From: Verrucomicrobiota bacterium
GTDB taxonomy: Bacteria; Verrucomicrobiota; Verrucomicrobiia; Limisphaerales; JAJOIW01
Assembly: GCA_021209225.1 (NCBI GenBank)
Contig: JAJOIW010000070.1
Location: 1 to 40,120 of the forward strand
Length of the DNA: 40,120 nucleotides
Direction: 5' to 3'
Part shown: piece by piece, positions 9,959 through 18,558 of the stretch
Numbering within the stretch: position 1 is the first letter of the stretch
Layout: every line of letters starts with the position of its first letter
Notes under the pieces: model-generated
Seen by the model: the letters and a program-made list of their open reading frames with translations, nothing else
Database searches by the model: none
Told to the model about the DNA's origin: nothing
Position numbers and translations under genes: made by a program

Positions 9959-11650
9959 GTGAGTGAACCCGGAAAATGGATATGTTGCTGGTTGAATATG
10001 TGGTGTCGCGCCATTGTGGGGATATTCTGTGCATCGATTCATCCGGTCGATGCTGGCGTGCAGGAGGTGATGCAGGTCATTCAACGCCATTGTGTTGAAT
10101 GTCATTGCCCGGATGGCGCCGGCCCGTTTTCTCTGACGACCTATCGCGACGTGCATAAGAGGTCGCGGCAAATCATGGAAGTCATTCGCGAGGGCCTCAT
10201 GCCACCCTGGTTGCCGGACAATGCCCCAGGTATTTTTGCAGGGGAAAGGCATGTTCCGCAGTCAGATCTGGACATTCTGAATCAGTGGTATTCTCAGCTT
10301 TCAGAACACAGTACCAGCGACTTGGATGGAGTGGAGTGGTCTATCCACGGTAAACCTTTCAAGCGGACTCCGGATGCATCCTATACCACTGAAGCTTATG
10401 TCCTGATGCCCGATGGTCTGGATGTTTATCAGAATTTTCTCATCCCCATCGATCTGAACCGGCAAAGATACCTGGAAGCTGTGGAAATCATTCCTTCAAA
10501 CCGTCGGGTTACTCATCACGTGCTGATGAAGATTGACGAAAAAGCACTTTTACGCCATCGCGTTGGCGATCGGAAGACCCTGCTTTCTTCGGATATGACG
10601 GACGTTTCGGCTTCGGGTCATATTATCGGCTGGCAGCCTGGACGCGATTTTTCCCCATTTCCAGAAGGACTCTCCTGGCCATTGAAGGGAGCTGTTGATC
10701 TGGCATTGGAGGCTCATTTGCGCCCCTCAGGCAAAAGCGAGTCGGTTCAGTTCACTGTGAATCTCTACTTCACGGATAAGCCACCTACTCGATTGGTCCA
10801 GAAGTTCGCTCTAGGTAACCTGGATTTCACAATTCCGGCTGGCGAGAAGGCATTTGTGGTGCGGGATCACTTCAGGATTCCAGTGGCTGTCCGGATCTAT
10901 TCCATTCTGCCACACGCGCATTATGTGGCGCGGTCCATTCGTGCTGAAGCGGTGATGCCGGATGGAAAGCGGTTGAACCTGATAGAAATCCGGCACTGGC
11001 AATTTGACTGGCAGAATTTGTTCACCTATCGCGATCCTGTCGAATTGCCGGCTGGAACTGAGATTCAGGTGGAATTTGTTTACGACAATTCGGCGGATAA
11101 CCTGAGCAATCCATTCAACCCACCCCGCACCATCCAATATGGCCCAAACACCTCAGATGAAATGGCTGAAGTATGGATCCAGCTGGTGTCGTTGAAGGAA
11201 TCTGAAGCAACCACCCTCGGCGAAGCCATTGATCGAAAGCTCATTCACCTGCTCAAAAAGAAATTTGAACGTGAAATCGCCGATTTTCCTCAGAATGCCG
11301 TCGCATTGGACAAGCTTGGGAGATGCCTGTTTTTTGAGCGTCGTTATGAAGAAAGTTTAAATTATTTCGGGCGTGCCTTAGCAGTTGATTCAGGCAATTT
11401 CCTCACCCATTACTATTGCGGATTGATCTACCGCATTAAAAATCAGTTGGATTCTGCCCAATATCATTTTGAGGAATCCGTGAAGTTGAATCCCAAATAT
11501 TATAAGAACTATGGCAATCTGGGGACCATATTCCTTGGGCGCAGGCAATATGCGGATGCGCGTCGGGCGTTTGAAAAGGCACTTGAATTGAATCCGGAGG
11601 ATTCCCTGGCTGCTGGGGTTTTGGAAAAGCTTCACCGCGCCGGTTATTGA
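9959..11650 (+). CDS. Copper type II ascorbate-dependent monooxygenase-like / haem-c-like protein with C-terminal TPRs
   Basis: 'IQRHCVECHCPDGAGPFSLTTYRDV' (CxxCH), 'RVTHHVLMKID', 'PHAHYVARSIRAEAVMPDGKRLNLIEIRHWQFDWQNLFTYRDPVELPAGTEI', then TPR repeats. GTG start. Confidence 0.78.
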   Translation: MSEPGKWICCWLNMWCRAIVGIFCASIHPVDAGVQEVMQVIQRHCVECHCPDGAGPFSLTTYRDVHKRSRQIMEVIREGLMPPWLPDNAPGIFAGERHVPQSDLDILNQWYSQLSEHSTSDLDGVEWSIHGKPFKRTPDASYTTEAYVLMPDGLDVYQNFLIPIDLNRQRYLEAVEIIPSNRRVTHHVLMKIDEKALLRHRVGDRKTLLSSDMTDVSASGHIIGWQPGRDFSPFPEGLSWPLKGAVDLALEAHLRPSGKSESVQFTVNLYFTDKPPTRLVQKFALGNLDFTIPAGEKAFVVRDHFRIPVAVRIYSILPHAHYVARSIRAEAVMPDGKRLNLIEIRHWQFDWQNLFTYRDPVELPAGTEIQVEFVYDNSADNLSNPFNPPRTIQYGPNTSDEMAEVWIQLVSLKESEATTLGEAIDRKLIHLLKKKFEREIADFPQNAVALDKLGRCLFFERRYEESLNYFGRALAVDSGNFLTHYYCGLIYRIKNQLDSAQYHFEESVKLNPKYYKNYGNLGTIFLGRRQYADARRAFEKALELNPEDSLAAGVLEKLHRAGY

Positions 11651-11811
11651 CCGATCCGGAGTGTGGCCCTGGCTCCCGACACAAATCGGGAAATTTCAGG
11701 AAACCGGGCGGCAACGCGCTGAGTGAAGTGGAATTATCCTGTCCGGTTTATAATTGCCAGACAGGGGAGAGACTGGTTCGATGGAACCGCAAACTAGAAA
11801 GGATCAAAGAA

Positions 11812-12849
11812 ATGCGTATGGCGAATATAAAATCAATTGGAGCAGGAGTATTGGCATTGGCAATTGGGGTGGGTTCTTCCGGAGCTGCGGAAGTTCGGGT
11901 TGCATGGTCGGTATGGACTGGGTGGATGCCATTCAAATTGATTGAGAGCAAAGGTTTTCTGGAGAAGAGAGCCGCTGAATTGGGAGTGGAGGTGAAGCTT
12001 GTTGAGTTCAAGGGGTATATGGATTCCGTTCAGGCATTTGCGGCGAAGAAGGTGGAGGCCTGTGCCATGACCTGCATGGAGGCTCTCCAACCTGCCTCCA
12101 GTGGCATTCCGACGACGGCTGTTCTGGTGAATGATATCAGTCATGGTGGCGATGGAGTCCTGTTGCGCGACGGAATGACTCTGGCGGATCTCAAGGGAGA
12201 AAGAGTGCTGCTCGAACAGTTTTCCGTCAGCCACTACCTGCTTTTCCGCGCCCTCGAAATGAATAACATTCCCGAAAACGAGGTGCGCCTCGTGAATATT
12301 CCCGGGGATGACGCAGGCAAGGCGTTTCTCACAGATTCTTCGGTGAAAGCCGTGGCCACCTGGAATCCACACCTCTTTCTGGCCAGCGAAAGCCAGAAAG
12401 GATCCGTCGCTTTCAGCAGCAAGGACATACCGGGTGAAATCGTCGACCTTCTGGTTTTCAATTCAGATGTGCTGAAAGAAAACCGGCGTGCCGCCGAGGC
12501 GGTCGTTCTCGCCTGGTTTGATGCCATGAAAATGATCCAATCGCCCACAACAAAGACCGAAGCCATCCGAATTATGGCCGAAGGCGCTGGTGCCTCAGTG
12601 GAAGAATTTGAGAAAATGCTGGGTGGAACCCGGCTTTTCACTCTGCCTGAAATGACATCCACCTTTTTCAACTCCAACAAATTGAAGTCCACCATGACGA
12701 AGATCCGCGGGTTTTCATTTTCCAAGGGATTGATCACGGACAAGGATTTTCAATTCGGGTATGCTCCATCACTGGATGGTTTATTGAATTTTGATCCGGG
12801 TTTCGTGAATATGGATCAACTGAAATCTGCCACGCTGCCTGGTCTCTGA
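11812..12849 (+). CDS. NitT/TauT-type ABC transporter substrate-binding protein
   Basis: Signal peptide, then 'AEVRVAWSVWTGWMPFKLIESKGFLEKRAAELGVEVKLVEFKGYMDSVQAF', typical SsuA/NMT1-like fold. ATG at 11812 preferred over the 5'-extended ORF from 11647. Confidence 0.87.
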   Translation: MRMANIKSIGAGVLALAIGVGSSGAAEVRVAWSVWTGWMPFKLIESKGFLEKRAAELGVEVKLVEFKGYMDSVQAFAAKKVEACAMTCMEALQPASSGIPTTAVLVNDISHGGDGVLLRDGMTLADLKGERVLLEQFSVSHYLLFRALEMNNIPENEVRLVNIPGDDAGKAFLTDSSVKAVATWNPHLFLASESQKGSVAFSSKDIPGEIVDLLVFNSDVLKENRRAAEAVVLAWFDAMKMIQSPTTKTEAIRIMAEGAGASVEEFEKMLGGTRLFTLPEMTSTFFNSNKLKSTMTKIRGFSFSKGLITDKDFQFGYAPSLDGLLNFDPGFVNMDQLKSATLPGL

Positions 12850-12894
12850 TCGATCATTGACCCACTGGCGATTTCCCTCCGAAACACAGATTTC

Positions 12895-13887
12895 ATGCGA
12901 ATACAAAGCCCACTTTCCCGGCAATGGCACATCATTCTTGGAGTGTTGCCAATTTGCCTGGCCATCGTCGTTTATGGATTGGTTTCCCGGGCCCGGCATC
13001 AGGAAAACCCGAAGGATAAATTAACGCCCGGCTTGAAACAATTTGTTGAAGGTTGGCAGCGTGTCATGGGCAGAACCTCCCGCGAAATGCGGGAATATAC
13101 CGTTGTCGAAGGCGATACTATCCAAACCATTGCCCGACGATTTGGCCAGTCTGATGACATTGTTGCGGAAATCCAGCCCACCAATGGCAAAGACTTGGTT
13201 GACTGGGATGATTCGATTCGGGCATTGGAAGTGGGTGAGGTTCTGAAAGTGCCGGTTGAGGTTGGCGTTCCATTCCTGCAGCAGTTCCTGATACTGGATA
13301 CCCTGCAAAGTCTCAAACGATTAGCCTCGGGGATAGCGGTTGGTGCAGGAGTCGCTCTGTTATTCGGGCTCCTCATGGGAAGTTTCACAGAAATGCGGGC
13401 CTTGTTCTACACATCGATCTCCGCTCTGGCCCGCATACCTCCCCTGGCGATTCTGCCAATTATCTTTTTGATACGCGGAGTGGGTGAGGACGCGAAAATA
13501 ATCATCATTGCTTTGGGTATTTTTCCCACAATGGCCATGGACATCCTGTTGCGGGTTCAGGCACTGCATAAAGAACTCATCATCAAGGCATACACCTTGG
13601 GTGCCTCCACCACAGAGGTAGTTTTTAAAGTCATTTTCCCGCAGGTGATGCCGGGCTTGATTCACTCGATTCGTCTGGCATTGGGTCCTGCCTGGGTTTT
13701 CCTGATAGCTGCCGAGGCCATTGCCTCCGAGGCCGGGCTTGGGTATCGGATCTTCCTGGTGCAACGCCAGCTGGGAATGAACATCATTCTCATCTATGTC
13801 GTTTGGATCATTCTCATAGGTCTCATCATGGATGTAGGTCTCAAGGCTATCCTGCTTTGGAAATATCGATGGGCAGAAGGCAAATAA
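12895..13887 (+). CDS. NitT/TauT-type ABC transporter permease with inserted LysM-like domain
   Basis: 'SLKRLASGIAVGAGVALLFGLLMGSF...ISALARIPPLAILPIIFL...IIIALGIFPTMAMDILLRV...KAYTLGASTTEVVFKVIFPQVMPGLIHSIRLALGPAWVFLIAAE'; LysM-like 'YTVVEGDTIQTIARRFGQSDDIVAEIQPTNG...LEVGEVLKVPV' between TM1 and TM2. Confidence 0.9.
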   Translation: MRIQSPLSRQWHIILGVLPICLAIVVYGLVSRARHQENPKDKLTPGLKQFVEGWQRVMGRTSREMREYTVVEGDTIQTIARRFGQSDDIVAEIQPTNGKDLVDWDDSIRALEVGEVLKVPVEVGVPFLQQFLILDTLQSLKRLASGIAVGAGVALLFGLLMGSFTEMRALFYTSISALARIPPLAILPIIFLIRGVGEDAKIIIIALGIFPTMAMDILLRVQALHKELIIKAYTLGASTTEVVFKVIFPQVMPGLIHSIRLALGPAWVFLIAAEAIASEAGLGYRIFLVQRQLGMNIILIYVVWIILIGLIMDVGLKAILLWKYRWAEGK

Positions 13888-13891
13888 AACC

Positions 13892-14842
13892 ATGACCGCT
13901 TCAACACAGACTGACATTATTTCTCCGGATCGCGATGATAGCCAGGTCCTCGCCCTGCGTTGCCGGGGAGTGACGCAAAGCTATTTTGATACCCGGCTGG
14001 GCCGGCAGAGAGTTGTCCTCAATGGAATCGATCTCGACCTCCATCCCGGCGAATTCTGCTCTGTTATTGGCCCGAGTGGATGCGGAAAAAGCACCTTCCT
14101 CCGACTGATCCTGGGCTCCGAAATGCCTAAAGACGGGGAGTTCTCCATCATGGGCCGGATGCCTGCCGCCCCCAATCGGGACCGTGGAATTGTCTATCAG
14201 AAATACTCACTTTTCCCGCATTTGAGGGTCATTGATAACGTGGCATTTGGTCTGGAGCTTGAGCAGATTGCATTTGCGATGAAGTGGATCTGGTATCCGG
14301 GATACCTCGTGAAGCGCAAACACTTTGTCGAACAGGCAATGGAATTCCTGGGTAAAGTTGGCTTGGCCGAACATGCGCACAAATACCCACATCAATTGTC
14401 GGGTGGCCAGCAACAACGCGTCGCTATCGCTCAGGCACTTATTATGCGGCCTCAGATTCTTCTCATGGACGAACCGTTTGGGGCACTGGACCCAGGAACC
14501 CGGGAAGAAGTGCAACACTGGTTGCTGGAACTGCATGCCAAAGAAAAAAACACCATCCTTTTCGTCACTCACGATCTCGAAGAGGCCATGTACCTCTCAA
14601 CCCGGATTCTTCTCCTCAGCCAGTATTATGAGCACTCACCCGAGGGCCGCAGAGAGGGTTCCCGCATCGTCGCTGATATCGTCCCCAGACCGCAGGGCAT
14701 AGAACGCCATCACTGGAAAACCCATCCTGAATTTTCTCTCAGACTCGGCCGGCTTCTGCAGATGGGGTTCCGATCCACTCAGTTGCTTAAAAAATCTGAA
14801 TTCTGGATGTCCCACCAACACAGCATCTCCCCGACAACCTAG
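13892..14842 (+). CDS. NitT/TauT-type ABC transporter ATP-binding protein
   Basis: Walker A 'GPSGCGKSTFL', signature 'LSGGQQQRVAIAQAL', Walker B 'ILLMDEPFGALDP'. Confidence 0.93.
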   Translation: MTASTQTDIISPDRDDSQVLALRCRGVTQSYFDTRLGRQRVVLNGIDLDLHPGEFCSVIGPSGCGKSTFLRLILGSEMPKDGEFSIMGRMPAAPNRDRGIVYQKYSLFPHLRVIDNVAFGLELEQIAFAMKWIWYPGYLVKRKHFVEQAMEFLGKVGLAEHAHKYPHQLSGGQQQRVAIAQALIMRPQILLMDEPFGALDPGTREEVQHWLLELHAKEKNTILFVTHDLEEAMYLSTRILLLSQYYEHSPEGRREGSRIVADIVPRPQGIERHHWKTHPEFSLRLGRLLQMGFRSTQLLKKSEFWMSHQHSISPTT

Positions 14843-14998
14843 CATATTTTACGGATAACTCTGGTCCCTTGGAACTTGCACAAACATGGGCTGGCACGCT
14901 TTTCAATGGACCTGGTGCAGCTCAATTCCTGATTTAGGCCGATCCAAAGTGGCGGTTTGCCGGGATACTCTTGATGATGGCAGGCGGGCGCGCGTAAT

Positions 14999-17900
14999 AT
15001 GCTCCCTATGCGGGAGTACCAGATACCCATGTGTTGTGCAGTGAGAGAATTGGAAAACGGCCATTTCTGGTCGGAGGTCATAGGTATTGAGGAAGTCACC
15101 GTATACGAAAGAAACGACGAAAATGCGCAGCAAGGCATCCGCGGTCGCCTTGAAAAAATTCTTGAGGAATTCGAACCCTATGAGATTGGCAGCCTGGTTG
15201 CGACCAACAGCGTGCAGGTTGGGACCTTATCGATGGAGATTCAACCGGCCTCACGCAATCGGATCTGGCAGGACCCTCAGTCCATCCGGCTTCATTACCT
15301 GTGGTGGGCACTCCCCAGCGGGGGACTTGGTGCGCGCGTCAGTGAATTCAACCTCCAGCTATTCGCTCAGGACATAGAACAGTTGGAAGACAGAATCCGG
15401 CGCCATGTTCTGATCTCGCTGCGAAGTATCATTGAAAATAATCAATTGGCGGCATTCCGCGCCTTTCATCGGGTCCGGAATGTTGCTGTGTCCACCATAC
15501 TGGTCAAATATCAGTCCAGAACGCCCCTGGAAATTGAAAAAGATCCCACCAGTGAAGGAGCCCGCTCCGAATCCATCCTCACAAAAGTCGCCACCGACCT
15601 TCACCAGGAACAAATGAGCCCCATTTGGTGTGTGGACGAATCCCTCAACCTCCTCAAAGAAAATTTCACCAGTTCAGGTATGGAATCCATTCTTCTGGTG
15701 GGAGATTCCGGTGTCGGAAAGACTGCTTTATTCCGGGAACTGTGCCGGCTGCGGGACAGTCTCGGTCTGGCAGATTGGAAGTTCTGGATGACAACCGGCG
15801 CTCGACTGGTCTCAGGACAGTCTGGCTTCGGCATGTGGCAGGAACAATGCATCAAACTGGTTCGCGAAGTCGCCGGGAAAAAAAATTCTTTTCCACGTCG
15901 GGAATCTGCTGGAACTCATTCAATCCGGGCGCAGCAGTCACAATAAACGGGGAATTGGTTCGTTTCTGAAAGAATCCCTGCAACGCGGAAATCTGATTGT
16001 GGTCGCCGAATGCACCCCGGAACAACTGCACATCATTGAGCAGGAGGATCCCCAGATCCTGAGTGTTTTCAAAGTGCAGAAAGTGCGGCAGCCAAGCCGT
16101 ATCCAGATCCAGGAAATCCTGAAAAATTTCTCGGCTCACTACCGACCTCAAATTGAAATCTCCAGTGGAGCTATCGAAAGGGTGGGGGAACTCCACCAAC
16201 AATTTGCCACTTACTCAGTCGCGCCCGGCCGCCCGCTCCGGTTTTTACGGAACCTGCTGGATGACCGAACCCCCCCTGACATCCCATTCTCCTGCCCGGA
16301 AGGCCGCTCCTCCCGCTGGCTCTCACCCGGATCCCGAATCTGAAACTGGCATCCTGTCAGATCCACTGGATGAGGATGAGGATGAGGATGAAGGTCAGGA
16401 TGAAGGTCAGGATGAACCAGCCATTGAAATCGAGTTGACCCACGCCATGGAATCCGGTCTGAGTCCAGATGAAGTCGATCCCAGCCAATCCAAAGAGCCT
16501 CCACTGGAACCCAGACTCAGCATAGAAGATGTGACAAAAGGATTCTCGGAGGAAACCGGCTTGCCATTCTGGATGCTGGAAGCCTCCGAGCCGCTGGATC
16601 TGCACAAAGCCCGCGAGTGGTTCACGAGTAAAGTCATCGGACAAGCCCTCCCGGTGGAGAAGGTCATCGACCTCCTGGCTCTCACCAAAGCCGGCCTCAA
16701 TCGACGTCACAAACCCATTGGATCCCTTCTTTTTATTGGCCCTACAGGCGTGGGAAAAACCGAACTTGCCAAAGCCCTGGCCCGCTTTTTATTTGGTGAT
16801 GAGAATCGTATGATCCGCTTTGACATGGGGGAATTCAGCGATCCCATGGCACATATTCGATTGATTTTCAGTCAGGGTCAGGAGGAGGGGTTATTGACAG
16901 CCCGGATCCGGGAACAACCCTTTTCCGTGGTCCTTCTGGATGAGTTTGAAAAAGCGAGCGCGCGCGTTTTCGATCTTCTGCTGCAGGTTTTGGGTGAGGG
17001 GAGATTGACGGATGCGGTTGGACGCGTGGCCGATTTTTCCAACACGGTCATAATCATGACCTCCAATCTGGGGGTGAAGAATTATCAAACTGGCTCATTA
17101 GGATTCGGGGCCTCCGGTCGGGTGGATCCTGTTGAGCATTTCACCACGGAAGTGAAAAAATTCCTTCGTCCGGAGATGTTCAATCGACTCGACTCGGTTG
17201 TCGCATTCGGGCCCCTGGACCGCGATTCTGTCCGGCGCATCACCCGGTTGCATTTGGAGAATTTAAAATGGAGGGATGGTCTCCGTGGCCGGGGAGTTGA
17301 TCTCTACCTCGATGAGGGAATTGTCGATCAGATTGTTGAAGCAGGCTTTGATCCACGCTACGGGGCCCGCCCATTGAAACGTGCCATTGAATCGATGATT
17401 CTCCGTCCACTGGCAGCCCGATTGACCTCGCAGTCAACCGATGTTGCCCTCAAGGCATCCGTTCGATTGATTCCCAAGGACGTCCGAAAAGGGGCCACTA
17501 CGATGTTTGATTTTGAGATACGCACTCAACAGGACCAATCCGGCCGCCCGATTCCATCGACGCGAACCCGCCAATCGACGATCTCAGCGGCAGGACGGGT
17601 TTCCGAATTGCGTCGATCCGTGCGTGGGATATTCAACAAAGCACCCATGCTGACTCTCCAGAGCCGACTCAATCGCCTGCGCATGCTGGTTGAGCGTCAT
17701 CATCACCTCCCAAGCCAGCCATCCGAAGTGACTCAAGCCCAGCACTCAATAGACAAAATTGAACAATGCTTTCACCAGGTCACCCAGGCAATTAAAGCAA
17801 TTGAAAGTCTGGAACGTTGCACATTGAAGTCCGTATACACCATGGGTGAACTCGACGACGTCAGACTTCTCACTCAACTCGGTGAATTGCAATCCACTTT

Positions 17901-18558
17901 CCATTCTCTGCAGAAAGACATCTTCCGGATCAACTTTCAGGGAAATCCCGATCGGGTGGTGATGGTTCTCTATGGTCCTGATCGGACGGTAATCCGTCAC
18001 CTATTCCGGGCATACCTCACATTTCTCCGCCAACGTGGCTGGAGGCTCGATCTTTACCTCATTGAAAGCCGCGATGGACATCACTATCTCATGCCTCACC
18101 AGCCTGAGGATCCGGATGTGGATGCCGCCATAGAAAATCCCAGGTCTGGCCTGGTTCTTGAGGTGAACGGTAAGGATTCCTGGTTTTTTCTTTCACTTGA
18201 GAAAGGAATGCATCGGTCCAGTCGATCGAAATCCGATCCTGCCAGTTATGTGGAGGTCTCCTCCTCAGCCATTCCTCAGCCAGTGAGCGGCGAAGGGAAA
18301 CCAGTGCCTCTCCTGTCAACGGATAAAAAATCCTTCCTGGATTCGGGTTCTGAATCCTTGCTTCATGTGCCTGAGGGCTTTGGGGATCGTCAGTTTCGAT
18401 ACAATGGGCCGGAAGTGCGGCGGATTTTCTTTTCCGAATTCAAGGTGCAGGATAGTCTCATGGGGCGCCGCGGATATATTGGATCTGTTGAAGTGGAGAT
18501 TGCCAGGCTCATGACTGAAAGACTGGATAAAGAAATAGAAAATCAGTTTAAACTTTGA
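14999..18558 (+). CDS. Clp/HSP100-like double AAA+ ATPase with C-terminal PCRF (class-I release factor)-like domain; two apparent frameshifts
   Basis: D1 Walker A 'GDSGVGKT'; D2 'GPTGVGKTE', 'VVLLDEFEKA', 'IIMTSNLG', 'FNRLD', 'YGARPLKRAIE'. Reconstructed from ORF 14999..15946 (frame 2), 15999..16343 (frame 3) and 16153..18558 (frame 1), with likely +1 errors at A8 (15878-15885) and C7 (16270-16276). Confidence 0.88.
16369..16416 (+). repeat. Short tandem repeat encoding an acidic linker (DEDEDEDEGQDEGQDE)
   Basis: gatgag repeated, followed by two tandem copies of ggtcaggatgaa, in frame within the D1-D2 linker of the first Clp-like gene. Confidence 0.85.
17597..18280 (+). other. PCRF-like (class-I peptide-chain release factor domain 1/2-like) region of the first Clp-like protein, without GGQ
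   Basis: 'FLRQRGWRLDLYLIES...GLVLEVNGKDSWFFLSLEKGMHRSSRSKSDPASYVEVSSSAIP' parallels RF1/RF2 'aeargWkvEv...IkG.gaYg.Lk.EsGvHRvqRvpatesqgriHTSaatVaVlP'. No GGQ in the remaining C-terminus. Confidence 0.6.

Noticed and set aside
11647-11811. 5' extension of the substrate-binding protein ORF
   Set aside because: The extension lacks protein-like features and precedes a clean signal peptide starting at ATG 11812.
15878-15885. Programmed slippage (A8 run) as a way to make two products from the first Clp gene
   Set aside because: Three other genes carry similar homopolymer-linked indels, and this gene has a second one at a C7 run, so sequencing or assembly error is simpler. Raw reads would be needed to revive the idea.
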